Assembly: GCA_023213395.1 (NCBI GenBank)
Contig: CM041465.1
Span: 37,579,741-37,643,740, forward strand
DNA: 64,000 bases
Direction of reading: 5' to 3'
From: Cycas panzhihuaensis
Lineage: Eukaryota > Cycadophyta
The notes under the pieces were generated by a model, which was given only the letters and a program-made list of their open reading frames with translations, did no database searches and had not been told where the DNA came from. A program made the translations under genes and the position numbers. How positions within the stretch are numbered: the first letter of the stretch is position 1; every line of letters begins with the position of its first letter. Shown here one piece after another: positions 34,241 to 47,420 of this stretch.

Positions 34241-36409
34241 AAGCTAGGCCCATAAAATTAGCTCCCTTGATTTTGAAAGATTTATAGATCTGCCTATTAT
34301 CTCCTATATTTAATAGTAAGATGACCAGTTTCCCATAATATAAGCAAGTGACATTGGGTCTACCCTATTGATTCTTTTGTGTTTGAGACCGCGGTGTTTG
34401 TTGGGTCTACTCAGGCTACTAACTTTGAGTCGAGAAAGTGCTAACTTGATGTTGTTTTTGCTAAGTTAATAGCTAATTTGGCTCTTGAGAGATGCCTAGA
34501 GAGTCTAATTATTGAGTAAGGCTTTGGAATTGACTAGGTTGCTAAGGTGGTTATTATACACTCTTGCCTCTTTTTAAATTTTAAGCTACAAATATAAGGG
34601 CCAATTCAAAAGTAGATATAACCCTAAGTCAATTAAGAATGTTATCTTCTCTTGGTAGGAGCCCCCCAAAGATGATAGAGTCTATTTTTGAATAGTGTCC
34701 ACCTGCATTAGACTTATACCTAACAATAGATCTAGTAGTCAGAACTTAACCAACTAAGTCACTCACCCCTTCTAGGTCTAACCTCATTTCCCATCTTTAA
34801 TGGAAAGTTTACCACCTTAGCCTACCACTTAATACACTTGATATCCAATAGTTTTCTTAGTAAATTAGAGAAAGTCCAATGGCATGTACGGAGTGGTAAC
34901 TTTGGGGGTCCTAACCATTCCCCTTGCAAGATTGGTATAGATGTGGTTAATTATGGATTTATCTTGGTTAATATTTCAATGTTGATTTTTTAAGATGATT
35001 TGTTACAAATAAGAGCTTCTTTAAAAAAAAAAAACTAAAAAATAAGATGAAAAATGTAATAAGTTAAAGGAAAATGAAAGGTTTAGAATGGTCTTTGAGT
35101 AGGCTTGTACCAAGAAGAGCCACTTTAATCTCCAAGGAAAACACCTATAAAAAACCAACCATAAAAACTTTGTTAGCCTAAAAAATAGATTAAGATAGTT
35201 GAACAATGATCAATAACAACATAAAACAACAAAAGAACTTCTAAAAATAGAGTTTGCCATTTAAATGATGAGAAAAAGGCATAAGGAAGCTCAAACATAA
35301 AGATTATATTTGATAGCTTGTAACTTCTAGAAAATAGACTCAAAGTAGGCTCAAACTAATTTTAAATTATAGCCCTCTAAGTCCTCTTTCTAGTGGTTTA
35401 GACGATTCAAAAAGCAAACACCTAGTTAAAAAGATACTACAAAAATAGTAACAAATACCTTTTTTTATAAAAAACTTATGAAATATGGGCTTAAACCCCT
35501 TTGAAAAATATCCCTTGGTCATTGAACTAATGTATGTGACCACCCATTACACTAATTAAGGGGTTAATAGACTTGAAACTTTATCAAATATGAAATAATA
35601 TTTTTGTTTTTACAAAAATTATATAAATTAATTAATTATACTTTGAAGTTTTCCCTTTAAATAAAAAATATGGTTATATGATGACAAATAACACCCATTT
35701 GAGGAGGTTAAAGGGCCAAAACTATACTAAAGATCAAATATGATTTAATTTAATCAAAATTTAGTGAAATTAAGATCATAAAATTAAAAATAATTAATGT
35801 AGAGAAAGCCATGGAACTGTGTGGACTTTGTACACCCAGGGCAACATGCGCAACGAAATAAAGGCCAAATCTTATATGTTTTGAATGGATTTCATTTTGG
35901 ATCATATTGAGGAGGGACACAAAGGTTAGAAATTCACTTTTAGACATAGTTTACCTTCGAATAAGTCCAAAATTAGTGAAAATGAGCTATGGGAATCTTG
36001 GAGATACTGGGAGTAATTTTGGTAAATTCTTAATGTAAATCTCCATAAAACTACTTCATATGGCTACTTACAGACTAAGAACATGGACAACACAACATCA
36101 TGGATATAGATAAAGCGCTAACAGACAAATTTAGCTCAACCTAGGGTTGAAATGACATGAAACAAAGTTGTTTTCTTTTTTTTGTCTAAAAAGCAAGACT
36201 GTGAGCTTGTGGCACTACAACTGGACTGAATATCTATAAGATGAGGTTGATAGGAGCTAGAAATGGCCTATAATTACTTCAAAATGGCTGTATACACCAA
36301 GAAACTAAGAGAATAATGGAGAAAATATGAGAATAGTGTGTCATTATATGGAAATGACCCTCCATTCTTCACTAGTTTCTCAAAAAACTATAGATCATAG
36401 CACATGCAA

Positions 36410-36421
36410 GCTTTGATACCA
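36410..36421 (-). other. primer-binding site of element J
   Basis: Plus strand GCTTTGATACCA, one change from the perfect site, directly touching the LTR. Confidence 0.8.
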
Positions 36422-36811
36422 TGTTAAAACTCATCCAAGATCTAAAATCTATGTGCATCTATCACAAAATAAAGTTAAGCTATTGAAATAGAGAAATAAA
36501 TATTCAAATAAAAGTAGAACTAAGATGAATCAAAGTTCATGGGTGAATTAGTCACCACATAAGGCTATAAACTAATAGAGCTTCTGCATAGACTAAAATT
36601 CAATGCATAAATGAATTGGGCAGGGCTTAATTTATAAGAATCCCTCTAAAGTTTACATGAATATTATTGGTTGACTTAATAGAATATACAATAGACTCAA
36701 TATAATTACATAAAATGATTAAATTACAACAAGGGTTACCTATAGTACATAATAATAACCTAATGTACATGAATTACATAGAAATGAAGGTGTCATTACA
36801 ATGTTTTAACA
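36422..36811 (-). repeat. 5' LTR of element J
   Basis: 390 bp; element sense starts TGTTAAAACATTGTAATGAC and resembles the F LTR start at 37498 (TGTTAAAATTAATAATGTC). Confidence 0.75.
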
Positions 36812-37497
36812 CAAGGAGAATCAAAGGCTAGCATGAGTCTTGAATTGTAGAACTAGTTGAAGGTGAGATGGAAAGACAGAAGTGGAGGGAAATGGCCTAG
36901 AAGAAGCGATGAAAAGAAATTATTAAATAATTACAGAACTAATAAGCTAAAGTAGAATATTTAGTGGACAAGGGAATTCTGGAAGATTGTCTATATCTTA
37001 TGGAGTGTGAACCATAAGACATCATAAATTGGAAAACTACATTTCTAACATAAATGACATGGAAATTAGTGATAGAGTTAGAAAGTAGGACTAAGTGGTC
37101 GTTACTAGATGTGCATCATATAATCTAGTTAGAACAATGACTTCATGAGACTAAATCATAACTACAGTCCTTGAAAACATTTATATTATAGTGGGAGGAT
37201 GATGTGGATGAAGTCATACCTCAATTGGAAAAATTCAAGGAGAGTTTTGATCAATATATTATAAAGGACCTCTACCTCGTATTCCATTGACTTAGGGCTT
37301 GGATTTTAAAAATTGACGAAGAAACTAAATGAAACATGGATTTTTGGTAGCAGATGAAAGCATACCATGCAAAATTATAGACTGCTCAAAAGATGAAAGA
37401 TGAATTGATACATAAGATTGACTATTTACATTTGGGTGAAATGCCAACACTACCTTAGTTGGATGCACTTTGGGATATTAGACTCTTATGTGATTTT
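36812..37497 (+). other. unassigned, weak coding-like stretch
   Basis: Around 37195-37490 one plus frame reads with few stops (VIPQLEKFKESFDQYIIKDL, then WILKIDEETK and KMKDELIHKIDYLHLGEMPT). I do not recognise it. The stops could be C-to-T changes. It ends at the insertion point of element F. Confidence 0.35.
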
Positions 37498-37888
37498 TGT
37501 TAAAATTAATAATGTCACCTTCATTACCATGTAATTTATATGTATATATGCATAATGGTGTACTTTAGGCATGACCTCATTTGTGATTTAATCATATTTT
37601 ATAAATGTGTCAAGTCTGTTACTTATGTTGATATATCAACCAATTAGATCCTTGTAAATATGGGTAGATTGCCTATATATTGGGCATTTCCCCTATTATT
37701 TATATATTGTATTATTGTTAATGTGGAAGATCTACTAGATTGGAGCTTCATGGAGTGACAAATTTGCCCATGAACTTTTGTACATATCAATTCTATTCTT
37801 GTGTGATTGAGTATTTCATTATGTGATTAGTTTTGCTTTGTATTTTGATAGATGCATGCAGTATTTAGATCTTGGAAGAGTTTTCACA
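37498..37888 (+). repeat. 5' LTR of element F
   Basis: 391 bp, TGTTAAAATT...TTTTCACA, partner of 43418-43603. Confidence 0.88.
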
Positions 37889-37900
37889 TGGTATTAGAGC
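37889..37900 (+). other. primer-binding site of element F
   Basis: TGGTATTAGAGC, one C-to-T change from the perfect initiator tRNA-Met site, directly after the LTR. Confidence 0.88.
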
Positions 37901-39892
37901 CATTACATACTCTATTTGGCATTATTTTGAGAAACAAGTGAGAAACAAAGGCCCATTCACTCATAATAGCATCCCATTTCCTTATTTTCTTAAGGTTTCT
38001 CTCAATATTATGTGGCCTCCAGTCAATCTAAAGCCACTACTAGTGTTTGAGAGATTATAGTAGTGTGTATTTATTAAGTTTCAAGTCCATTGCATGCGAC
38101 ATAACTCTTAGTTCCTCTTTTGGTTGAAACAACTCTATTTTAGCCTCTTTTTCAACCCTAACATGTTCATGTAGGCCATATTTTACATCCAAACAAAATT
38201 CTATTAATTCTAGTAGTCCTTTAAATCTACTTAGGCCTTATTGCAGATAGTTTCATGGAGGATTCTAGGTTTGTTTGCTCATTTATAGCCCCAAGCATCT
38301 GTTTAACCTCCACAAGCTTCAACAATTTCATTTGATATTATTACTTTCCAATGAAGCTTTGAATCTACTTGAGAAGGGGTGCCATTATCTATAAATTTAA
38401 GTCCCATTGGTTTTGGAGCATTCCTAAAGCATTTTCAAGCTCAAAGAGCTAGCCAAACTCCACGTACAATTGAGTGGCTGCCATGGAAGTCACATGACTT
38501 CTAATCTTTAACTTTTTTTTTTTTTTTTAAATTTTCACTTTGTAAGGTTATGAAATATCAAGTTAGAGTTAATTTCGTAACTTAAATCCACACTTTAGCT
38601 GCTTAGATTAATCATATTTAAGCTCATATAACCCTATTTTTAGATAAAAAGGGGTAGATCTAAAAAATATTTAATTATCTTTTAAAATTTTTATATTTTC
38701 AAAAATCTTAGGATACATTTCATAGTGATTTGAAGTTTCTAGCCCCCTTAGCTCTCTAGTGGGTAGTCACATGTAATAGTTTAGTAACCAATAGCCAACT
38801 TTAAAAGGGGCTTAAGTCCAATCTTCACTTTTCTTAGCTCATAAAGAGTACCTATTATAGTTTCTATTATAACTCTCCAACCGGGAGTCATAATTAGGTG
38901 TTGTTTAAACCATTAGAAAGGTAACTTGGAGGGATATAATTTTAAGTTAGTTTAAGCTCAAATTGAGTTTGATTTATAGGTGTTGGAGCCTACTAAATTC
39001 AGAGTATTTTTTAGCATTCTTAAGCTTTCTTTCATCACTTGAAGGCTTAAACTCAATTTTTTATAAGACTATTTACTACTTTATGCTATTGTTGATCACT
39101 AGTTAATTATTCTAATATATTTTTTGGGCTAATAAAGTGTTTTTTATTGCTTTTCTATAGGTGTTATCCTTAGAGATTAAAGTGGACATTTTTAATGTAA
39201 GCTCTCTCAAAGAACTCTCTAAACTTTTTTATTTCCTTTTAAGTTTTACATTTCCTTTCTTTTTTTCAGGTTTCATTATTAAAAAGAACCCTTGTTTATA
39301 AGCAACTCATCTTAAAATCAATATTTAACTTGAAATATTAATCAAGAATATCCCAAATTAATAAGACAACTATATTAGCCTTGAAATTAGAATGGTTAGG
39401 ACCCCTGAAGTTACCACTCCATACATACCTTTGGTATTTTTCTAATTTGTTAAGGAAACCATTAGTTATAAGGTGTATAAAGTGGCAAACTATCCTTTGG
39501 TGATTGGAGCCTAGGCTAGACCCAGAGGGGGTGAGTACCTTAGTTGTTAAGTTCTTACTATTAGATCTATTTCTAGATATAATTTTGGTATAGGTGGATC
39601 CATAAATTAGGGGGGTCTTTAACCTTTATAGTAGTCTATATACTGAGGTATATAAAGCCTTAAAATCACATATCAGTATTTAGGATCCTTGGTTTACCAC
39701 TTGCGGGCAGACACCATTAAACATGATAGTAACTAAGAACTTTCTTAGAGACCCTTAAACTTAGAACTCTAGATTAGTAGCCCCTATCTAGATTAGTACA
39801 TGGGTAATTAAAACTTAAAACTCAGAACCAAAAGACACTTAGAAATAGCATCATAAATAATATTATTAAACATAATCAAACTTGGTGATATT
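37901..39892 (+). other. leader of element F
   Basis: About 2 kb without coding signal. Its last 400 bp hold the conserved leader block seen also in J, D and E (GGTTAGGACCCC...GTTACCAC at 39390; GAGGTATATA near 39645). Confidence 0.6.
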
Positions 39893-41260
39893 AAGAACTT
39901 TATCCCTTGGAAGAAATAAGTAAAAAACCTATTTAATATGAATGATTTTTAGGCCTATGTAAATGGTAACATACCCTTACCTAGACTAACATAAGTGCAT
40001 AATGACTCTAGCATTATAATTCCACCAAATCCTATTATCTTAGCTAACTTTAAAGCTAAGGACAACATAACCTTATTATTCCTCCACTTGGTAATAGAAG
40101 ACCAAGTGGACTAGAATATAGAAACAGCCAAAACCTCTCATGAAGCATGGATGATCCTTTGTGCTCTATATGAGAGAAAAAATGAGTCAAGATCCTTGAC
40201 TCTCAAATTATGTCTTTTAGCCATCCCATTTGTAGGCAATATTATAGCCCATATAATCAAAGTAAAGACCATTAAAAATCAAGTAATAATCCTAGGAGAG
40301 CCTCATTTAGACCATAATCTTATATCTAATATCCTTAATATTCTCTCCATAGAATAGAATAGATTTATATCTAAACTCCATGATAACTACAGAAAAATAG
40401 AGTTTATCATCTTTGAGGGGCTCTTACTAATAGAAGAGAACATTCTCAATTGACTAGAGGTAACATCTACCTCTAACTCATCCCCTAAATTTGAAGCCCA
40501 AAACTCATAAGAGGGCAAGACTATACAATAGCCAACTTAATAGCCCATTCAACTTTAAAGACTTGCTTAACAATTAGACTCCTTAGACATCTCTCAAGAG
40601 CTAAATCAGTCACCAACTCTACATTAACCACATTAAGTTGGTACTTCCTCTAATCAAAGCTAATTGTCTCAATAGTCCTAGCAACCACCATAGCCTCAGA
40701 TAAAATAGTATGAAAAAAATAGACCCAATGTCACCTACTTATACTATAGAAACATTAGTTACCTTGCTATTGAATGTAGGAGATATTAGGCTGATCTCCA
40801 AATTTTAAAAAATCAAGGGAGCTAACTTTATGGGCCTAGTTTCTAACAAGTAACCCCATATTATCAATAAGTAGCCCCATTTTATTCACAGGGAGCACCA
40901 AACTTTCAATAAGGTAGATAAAGCTATCAATAACAAGCATAAAGTTATTAATAAGGAGGACCATGCCCTCCACAAGGACCCCCTTATCCACAATAAAGAA
41001 GCCCTATTCTATAAGAAGGAGCCCCTTACTTCCAATAAGAAGCCCCTATTCCACAATAATGAGGCCATTTCTATCCATAAGGAGGGCCATCATTTTAATA
41101 ACCAAGTCAATTCTATTAACAAAATTAGACCCCAAGACCCAATCAAAGTCAAAGATAGTAGAACAAGTAGTAGTTCCCACCCAAGAATTAAAGGAACCCC
41201 AATACTCAACAAGGAGCCATGTGTTAGATACCCATAATACCTCCTCATAAAACCTATTCT
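39893..41260 (+). pseudogene. gag: copia gag of element F with octapeptide repeats
   Basis: The capsid region begins IKNFIPWKK, continues through HEAWMILCALYERK at about 40140-40180 (a UBN2-type copia gag signature) to a low-complexity C-terminal part. From about 40850 to 41100 the frame repeats units like LIHNKEAL, FYKKEPLT, SNKKPLFH, encoded by about 24 bp each. Downstream is a Lys/Ser-rich spacer to the protease. Stops are scattered. Gag would form the particle; the role of the repeats is unknown. No zinc knuckle seen. Confidence 0.72.
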
Positions 41261-41269
41261 TCATAGCAT

Positions 41270-41345
41270 TGTCATCCTAGCATAGTAACAACTTTTGCCT
41301 TCTCGACTTAGGTGCCACTCACCATATGACTAGCTCAAAAATGAT
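41270..41345 (+). pseudogene. copia protease active-site region of element F
   Basis: CLLDLGATHHMTSS, the LDSGATHHMT signature with Ser changed to Leu (TCA to TTA). The rest of the protease follows in pieces to about 41750. Confidence 0.75.
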
Positions 41346-41779
41346 GTTGGAAGAGACCTATCTAATAAGCACACAAATAGTCACATTTGTTGACAACTTG
41401 ACATATGATGTGACCAAAATTAGAAGGGGTCCAATAATATTAAAAGATTATAAGATTTGGTATCATGTCAATAATGTATTTTAAGTTCTAGGCATGAAAA
41501 TGAATTTGCTTTAAGTCAGCCAAATAGACAAGTAAAACTTAGATTTTCTCCTCAGTTAGGGCATCTGCACCATCATAGATCATGTAACTAGACAAATTAT
41601 AGCAACATGTCATGAAGAAAATATGGATTATACAAGATTGATAGTGTCCTTTTAGTGACCAACCCATCATCAGAACCCTACTCAATGGCCCAAAATATAC
41701 ATCTTGATAAGGGGAAATATATCATGATGGAAGAATCCCCTTCTATCCAAGAATGAAGTGAATGCTCCTACTCAAATGG

Positions 41780-42700
41780 GTAATCTACCTCTAACAGTGT
41801 GAAAGACTAGTTATGGTATCAATGCCTAGGTCACTTAAATATGTAGAGTTTGAACCTCATTTCAAGGCTTAATATGGTACATAGCTTACCCAAGATCAAG
41901 AGATATAACAACATTTGTGAGTCATATCTTGTGGGAAACTAATATGGAGAAAAGTTCCTATCTAAAAATGTATGGAAAGCCTCCCAACTATTGGAGTTAG
42001 TCTACTTAGACATTTGTGGGCCTATGTTAATCTAATCACTCAATGCTAGCCTATATTTCATGATATTCATAGATGATTATTCTAGGAAAGTATGGGTTTA
42101 CTTACTATGAAATAAATACCAAGCCGTAAATAAATTCAAGGAGTTCAAAGATGAGGTAGAAAATAAGAGTGGCATGACCATCAAGACACTCAGATTTGAC
42201 AATGGTGGGGAATATACTTCTAATAAATTCATAAATTTTTGTAAGGAACATGACATCAAACATTAATTTTTAGAACCTCACATACCATAATAAAATGGTG
42301 TAGTTGAAAGCATAAACTAGACATTGGTAAATAAAGGAAAAGCCATGTTAAGTGCCACTAACCTTGCCACTAGATTTTGGGCTGATACAATTATGATTGT
42401 TATATATCTAACCAACAGAAGTCCTATTGTAGTAGTTAGGAATATCACTCTTGAGGAAGCCTAGTCAAGTCTTAAACCAACTATTACACACTTAAAAATA
42501 TTTAGATACATGGCATATAAACTTGTTCTAAAGGAGAATAGAAAGAAGCTTGATGATAAAAGCCTTAAGTACATCTTCCTTGTCTATGTACCTAATTACA
42601 AAGCCTATAAGATATTCAATATAGTTGGGAACCAAGTATACACAACTTGAGATATTATCTTTCTAGAAGATATAGATGACCTAAATTTTCCTTAAATTTA
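41780..42700 (+). pseudogene. copia integrase of element F
   Basis: A His-Cys zinc region (GHLNM, then CESYLVGN, about 41820-41940) precedes the core. The core has LVYLDICGP, FIDDYSRKVWVYLL, TLRFDNGGEYTSNKF, NGVVES and LATRFWADTIMIVIYLTNRSP, then the copia C-terminal YIFLVYVPNYKAYKIF. All three DDE residues are readable, but there are about half a dozen stops (for example QQNGV with both Gln codons now TAA). It would integrate cDNA; not functional. Confidence 0.85.
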
Positions 42701-42999
42701 GTTTGTAGTTATAGATGAAGTTAGTATGCCTCAAGTCCCTCTTGGATAAATTTTAGAGCCACCAGTACCAACATCCCCCTACATACTAGGTCCATTAATT
42801 CTAGTAGTCTCTACTTCTATAATAGAAGCAAACACAACTATGCAACCTATTTTAGTTGATGACCTTCAGGTGGAAGCTACTAGTATTTAACCACCTCTCG
42901 AGTAGGTTCAATAATTATTAAAGAATGCTCCTCCTCCTCCTATAGTTGATAAAAGGCCATCAAAGATGAGGCACTCTACTAATTTTTCTCTAATGTCAC

Positions 43000-43395
43000 A
43001 TGTCTTGGAAACTTCTAAACCATCTACATTTGAGGAGGTAGTTAAAGACCAAACATGGAAAGTAGCCATGGATGAAGAGATGAACTCTATCCTTAAAAAT
43101 GAAACTTAGGAGTTAACATATGTGCCACCTGGAAAGAAGCCAGTTGACTGGAGAAGGCTTTATAAAGTAAGATTTCATGTTAATAGCCCTATTGAGTGTC
43201 ATAAAGCTCACCCGGTATTGAAGAGCACCTTCCTAAATGGAAAGCTCACAAAATAAGTTCTCTTATGACAACCCCTCGATGACTTCATTGACTGAATCCA
43301 CCGACCAACTAAGGACTAGGTTGTAGACATCTTTACCAAAGCACTTAGCAAACCTAAGTTTGAACAGTTTTGCTATGACCTCGGCATCAAATGTA
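43000..43395 (+). pseudogene. collapsed RT-RNase H of element F
   Basis: Starts like copia RT (WKVAMDEEMNSI-type block, then VPPGKKPVDWRR and KVRFHVN). It jumps within 150 bp to STFLNGKL, then PLDDF, and finally to the very C-terminus of RNase H (VVDIFTKALSKPKFEQF). RT catalytic YVDD and nearly all of RNase H are missing, so about 1.5 kb was deleted internally. Confidence 0.8.
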
Positions 43396-43408
43396 ATGAA
43401 GTTGTCAT

Positions 43409-43417
43409 TAAGGGAGA
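43409..43417 (+). other. polypurine tract of element F
   Basis: AAGGGAGAG directly before the 3' LTR start. Confidence 0.75.
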
Positions 43418-43603
43418 GTGTTAAAACTAATAATGTTACCTTTATTACCATGCAATTTACATGTATATATGTATAATGTTATACTTTAAGTATGAGCTCA
43501 TTTATAATTTAATCATATTTTATAAATATGCCAGGTCCACTGCTTATGATGATATGTTAGTGAATTAGATCCTTATAAATATGGGTAGATTATTAGCATA
43601 TAA
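43418..43603 (+). repeat. partial 3' LTR of element F
   Basis: First 186 bp match 37498 onwards (for example ATTTAATCATATTTTATAAAT), then replaced by element D. Confidence 0.85.
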
Positions 43604-43879
43604 TGTTCATTTTATTAAAGGTATACATAAAGGCATTAGAAATCTATGGGGCCACCTATAGTCATCTACAAACCAACTTAGGAAAGAGGTATGTATTATT
43701 TTATTATTTTAATTCTAAAAAAGTGTCAGTCAATGGTGGGCTTGCCCCAATGTCCTAATTATATATTTGAGGTAAAATATTCACTGGTGTTCTTTAACAC
43801 CGCTGACTATTAGAAATTTGTTAAATATTTTTGGTAATATGGCATAATTATGTTCTGCTTTATCCCTAGTTATACTTCA
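43604..43879 (+). repeat. 5' LTR of element D
   Basis: About 276 bp, TGTTCATTTT...TATACTTCA. Shares GAGGTATGTATT and GGTGTT(C/T)TTTAACAC with E LTRs. Start inferred from where F's LTR match ends. Confidence 0.7.
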
Positions 43880-43881
43880 TT

Positions 43882-43893
43882 TGGTATTAGAGC
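43882..43893 (+). other. primer-binding site of element D
   Basis: TGGTATTAGAGC, two bases after the LTR, as in element E. Confidence 0.85.
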
Positions 43894-45338
43894 ACCTTGG
43901 TCTTGACTATATTTGATTTCAAAACTTAGATTTATCTTAGAACGATGCATGACAAGTAATTACATTGAATATTTATTCATTTTATAAAGTTTTATCAATA
44001 GTTTTGCATAGTTTTATTAAATATTTAGCTATTTTTGGTTTGTATGCTCTATATAATCTATATTCTTTTAGATTTGTATAACAATAATAGGTGTATTCAA
44101 CCCAACATTCATTTGGAGCAATTCTATTGATGTTTTGTATAATATTTTAATTATTTTTTCACTATTTTTTTGAGGTTTTTTCACAAACTTAAACTTCTAC
44201 ATGTTGGTATGCTCTCATCTTTGAATAAAACTAACTCAAGTGACTACTTGTTAGACTTCTCTCTAAGTCCTCTTCTCACCAGAATAGACGGTTCATAAAA
44301 TCATCGTTCCTGTAGTGAGTTATAGCTCCTAGAAGCTCATCCTATCTTACTGTCTACTAAAACCCCAAGTGCACCAACTTCAAAATCATTTGCTCTATCT
44401 ATGTTCTTCATTGGATCCCTCTAGAGAAGAGATGCAAACCTACCAGTGTCCACATAAGGCTATTCTCAAGCTACTTTACCTCCTCTTCAGATTGTATGGC
44501 CTCCATGTCATTGTACACCCTCTCGGCCTCCATACACTTAAAACTCACTTTTTTTTTTCTATTTTTCCTCATTATTCTACTCTAGATCAGTGTGCCCTTG
44601 AGTGTAGACCCACCAGGATCAATCAGATCAAATCTTGGAGTCCTCTTTTAATCGATTAATTGATTCATTTGTTCTCATTTACACGTAGACCCACATACTA
44701 CGTGATTGATTTTTTTTTTTATAATTTAATCATTTTATTTTATTAAAATATTATAAAGTTTAAAAATTTTAATTTGATTTGATATTTATTAGGTTACAAC
44801 CCCTTTAGATCTTAGCCAGTGATTTTTTGAGCTCCTATATAACCATGGTTTTCATTATAAAGGGTAAATTTTAAAGTTCAATAAGTTATTTTTAACTATT
44901 TTGGATTTTAAGGGATCAAGATATATTTTATGAATTTTGGAGTCTACTAGCCCACTTCATAGTCTAGTGGTTAGTCATAAGCATTAATCAGGTGACTAGG
45001 GCCTTCCAATGAAAAGGGCTTAAGACTCCCCCTCTTTAGTTTTTCATCATAACTAGTAGACTTTACTGTTTTTCTTATATATTTTGATCTAGGAGTTCAT
45101 TTTTCAAACGATTAGATTTGTTGGAAAGCTAACTCACCGATCTACATCCTGTAACTAGTTTTATATTAATGTAAAACTATTTTGTAGGTGTTTCAGGATA
45201 CTAAGTCAACTCTCTTATTTGATCCCAATTTGAGATTCTTTGATTATTTTTGAGTTATTTATCAACTTTATTCAAGTATGTTTATGTCATATTGAGATAC
45301 TAATATATTTTTGGTAGATTTCACTTTATTTTTTAAGG

Positions 45339-45396
<58 letters not shown>

Positions 45397-45930
45397 TAGA
45401 ATATTATAAAGTTTTACCTCTTGAAGAAGAAGGCAATATTTGGATGTCATTTTACATACAAAGAGCATTCTAACCCTTAACTTATATCTGTTAAGCCTTC
45501 TATTTCATTTCTAACTTATTCAATTTCATTTTAAGGCTCATATTTAGATCATTTAAAGGTCCTTTTATCTTATTATTAAAGTTCATTTTAAGCTCTTTAT
45601 TACAATTCAAAAGCTCACATAGAGTGCATTTTATTACAGTTTAAAGACTCATTTAAAGTCTCTTTTATTTCCTTTTCATCTCATTTTATTTTAAAGATCA
45701 TTTATATCATTTAAAAGGTTAATTTATCTTATATTTATTTTATTTAAAAAGGTTTATTTCATTTCATTTTTTAAGTTGCTTTTATTTACTATTAAAAAGG
45801 AATCTTAATTGTTAAATAAGACTACATCTAAAATTAATTTATATGTTAAAGAGAGAATTTTTGAAAGAACATCCTTTTTCTAGCCTTATAAGGGAAACAA
45901 TTAGGACCCTTAAAGTTACCACCCCACACA
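43894..45930 (+). other. leader of element D, first part
   Basis: No gene. 44260-44340 parallels E at 46385-46450. An open frame at 44369-44659 has no recognisable domain. A long TA microsatellite lies at 45341-45393. The conserved leader block begins at about 45895 and is cut by E. Confidence 0.55.
45341..45393. repeat. (TA)n microsatellite
   Basis: Uninterrupted TA run of about 53 bp in the D leader. Confidence 0.95.
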
Positions 45931-46279
45931 TGTTGGGAATAATCCTAATGTGGTTAAAGCACCTGAGTGCTTAGGGCCCCTCAAAACCACCTTTGAGGGC
46001 CCCTGCAGAACCTTGGGTCACTCAACAACTGCCTGGACCTAACACCACTTTCTTGAGGTATGTATTTCATTTATTATTGTTAATTTTTTTAATATTTTTT
46101 GAATTTACATTGGTTAATATGTAGCTAGGGCGATGGCGCTTGATGCCTCCCTGAAATTCATTATTTAAAGGATGGGAATACCTCCTAGGTGTTTTTTAAC
46201 ACTGCCATCCAAAGGAAATCACCATTATACTCGAAATGTTGTCTCTTTGAAGTCCTGCTCTGCTCCTCCAGCTCCATCA
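45931..46279 (+). repeat. 5' LTR of element E
   Basis: TGTTGGGAATAATCC...CTCCATCA, 349 bp, partner of 54783-55131. Confidence 0.94.
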
Positions 46280-46281
46280 TT

Positions 46282-46293
46282 TGGTATTAGAGC
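46282..46293 (+). other. primer-binding site of element E
   Basis: TGGTATTAGAGC, one change from perfect, two bases after the LTR. Confidence 0.88.
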
Positions 46294-47420
46294 AGGTTAG
46301 TATTGATATTTTGCTCATATTTGATTTAGCTTCTCATATATTCAGCGAAATACCTACATATGACTACTGGTTGAGATCCTGGCAAGCACACCTGCTCATT
46401 GGAGAAAACGGTTGAAAGATTCATCCATCGTGCAAGAAGTTGTCACACCTTGAAGCCGGTACTGCAAACCAGATTACCAGGTTCTTCGAGAGTTTTTTCT
46501 CAAATATACACATATATTTCATTTATTTAAGGTATTTCGATGAATATACTTAAAAATCTAGTTATTTTCGTAGATATATTTTATGTAATTGGGTTTAACA
46601 TAAATCTTTGTTGAAAGCTCTTCTACATTCTTCCATTCACCACTGTTTCCTTGATGAATATCATTCTGCATCACTCTGAGGCCAGTGGATTCCATTAACT
46701 ATCTTCATGTTGATCATCGTAAAATAGAATTCGTCGGAGTTCCTTTTCCTCTTTCTTGTAGAAATCTTGAGCTTGAAGCACATAGTTCTTGTGTTTTTTC
46801 TAATAACCCTAGCCTATTCCTTGTAGCCGGTAAGGCATGTTTCGTTTAATTGATTTGTTTTTCTTAAGTGTCATTTGTTTAGTTACGGTCTTCCATCTTT
46901 GCTTCCTTTGCATCCTGAAGAACTCTTTTAAGCTTTGTTGTGCATTGCACTTGTGTCTATATAGCTCATAACAGACAGGTTAAAAGGAATCGTGTCCATA
47001 AGTTGAACATTTAAGAGCTGCATTCTTTCTTGAATTTGCATCCTAGACCCACAGTTTAGAAGGTAGACCATCACTTCTCTGCCTCTAGTATGCCAAAGGT
47101 TTGCCTCTCGCCTTGTGTATAGAGAGAACATTTGTCTTTGATAATTCTTCAGTGGACTCACCTCTGTATATCTTTCCAAATTTACTCTCACCATTCCTCA
47201 TACCCTTGGGATTTACATAGAGGAAGGGCCCTCTCACTGTTCCTCATACCCATGGCATTTACATAGAGGAAGGGCGCGACAGGATCACTAGCAAATCGTC
47301 ATTCTAATAGAAACACAAACAAATCTCGCAAATAGCTTGACTTGGCATATACAATATCATACTAACAGTAATGGATATCACTCCAAAGTTATCTACGTCA
47401 AACCTTGAAACTAAGCAACA

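Larger units (their letters stand above)
33986..36811 (-). mobile_element. element J: internally deleted copia of the F family
   Basis: 5' LTR at 36422-36811, primer site at 36410-36421, leader, then gag C-terminal part at about 34600-34000. The leader (34700-34930) matches F at 39390-39600. It joins near 34690 directly to sequence matching F at about 40395, so roughly 0.8 kb containing the gag N-terminus is missing. No pol is present. The left end is unclear because the next sequence (K) is of another type. It is non-coding in practice. Confidence 0.7.
37498..43603 (+). mobile_element. element F: Ty1/copia, 3' LTR truncated by insertion of element D
   Basis: 5' LTR 37498-37888, primer site, leader, gag, protease, integrase, a collapsed RT-RNase H, polypurine tract and the first 186 bp of the 3' LTR. 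The LTR match ends where element D begins at 43604. J is a deleted relative. All genes carry stops. Confidence 0.87.
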
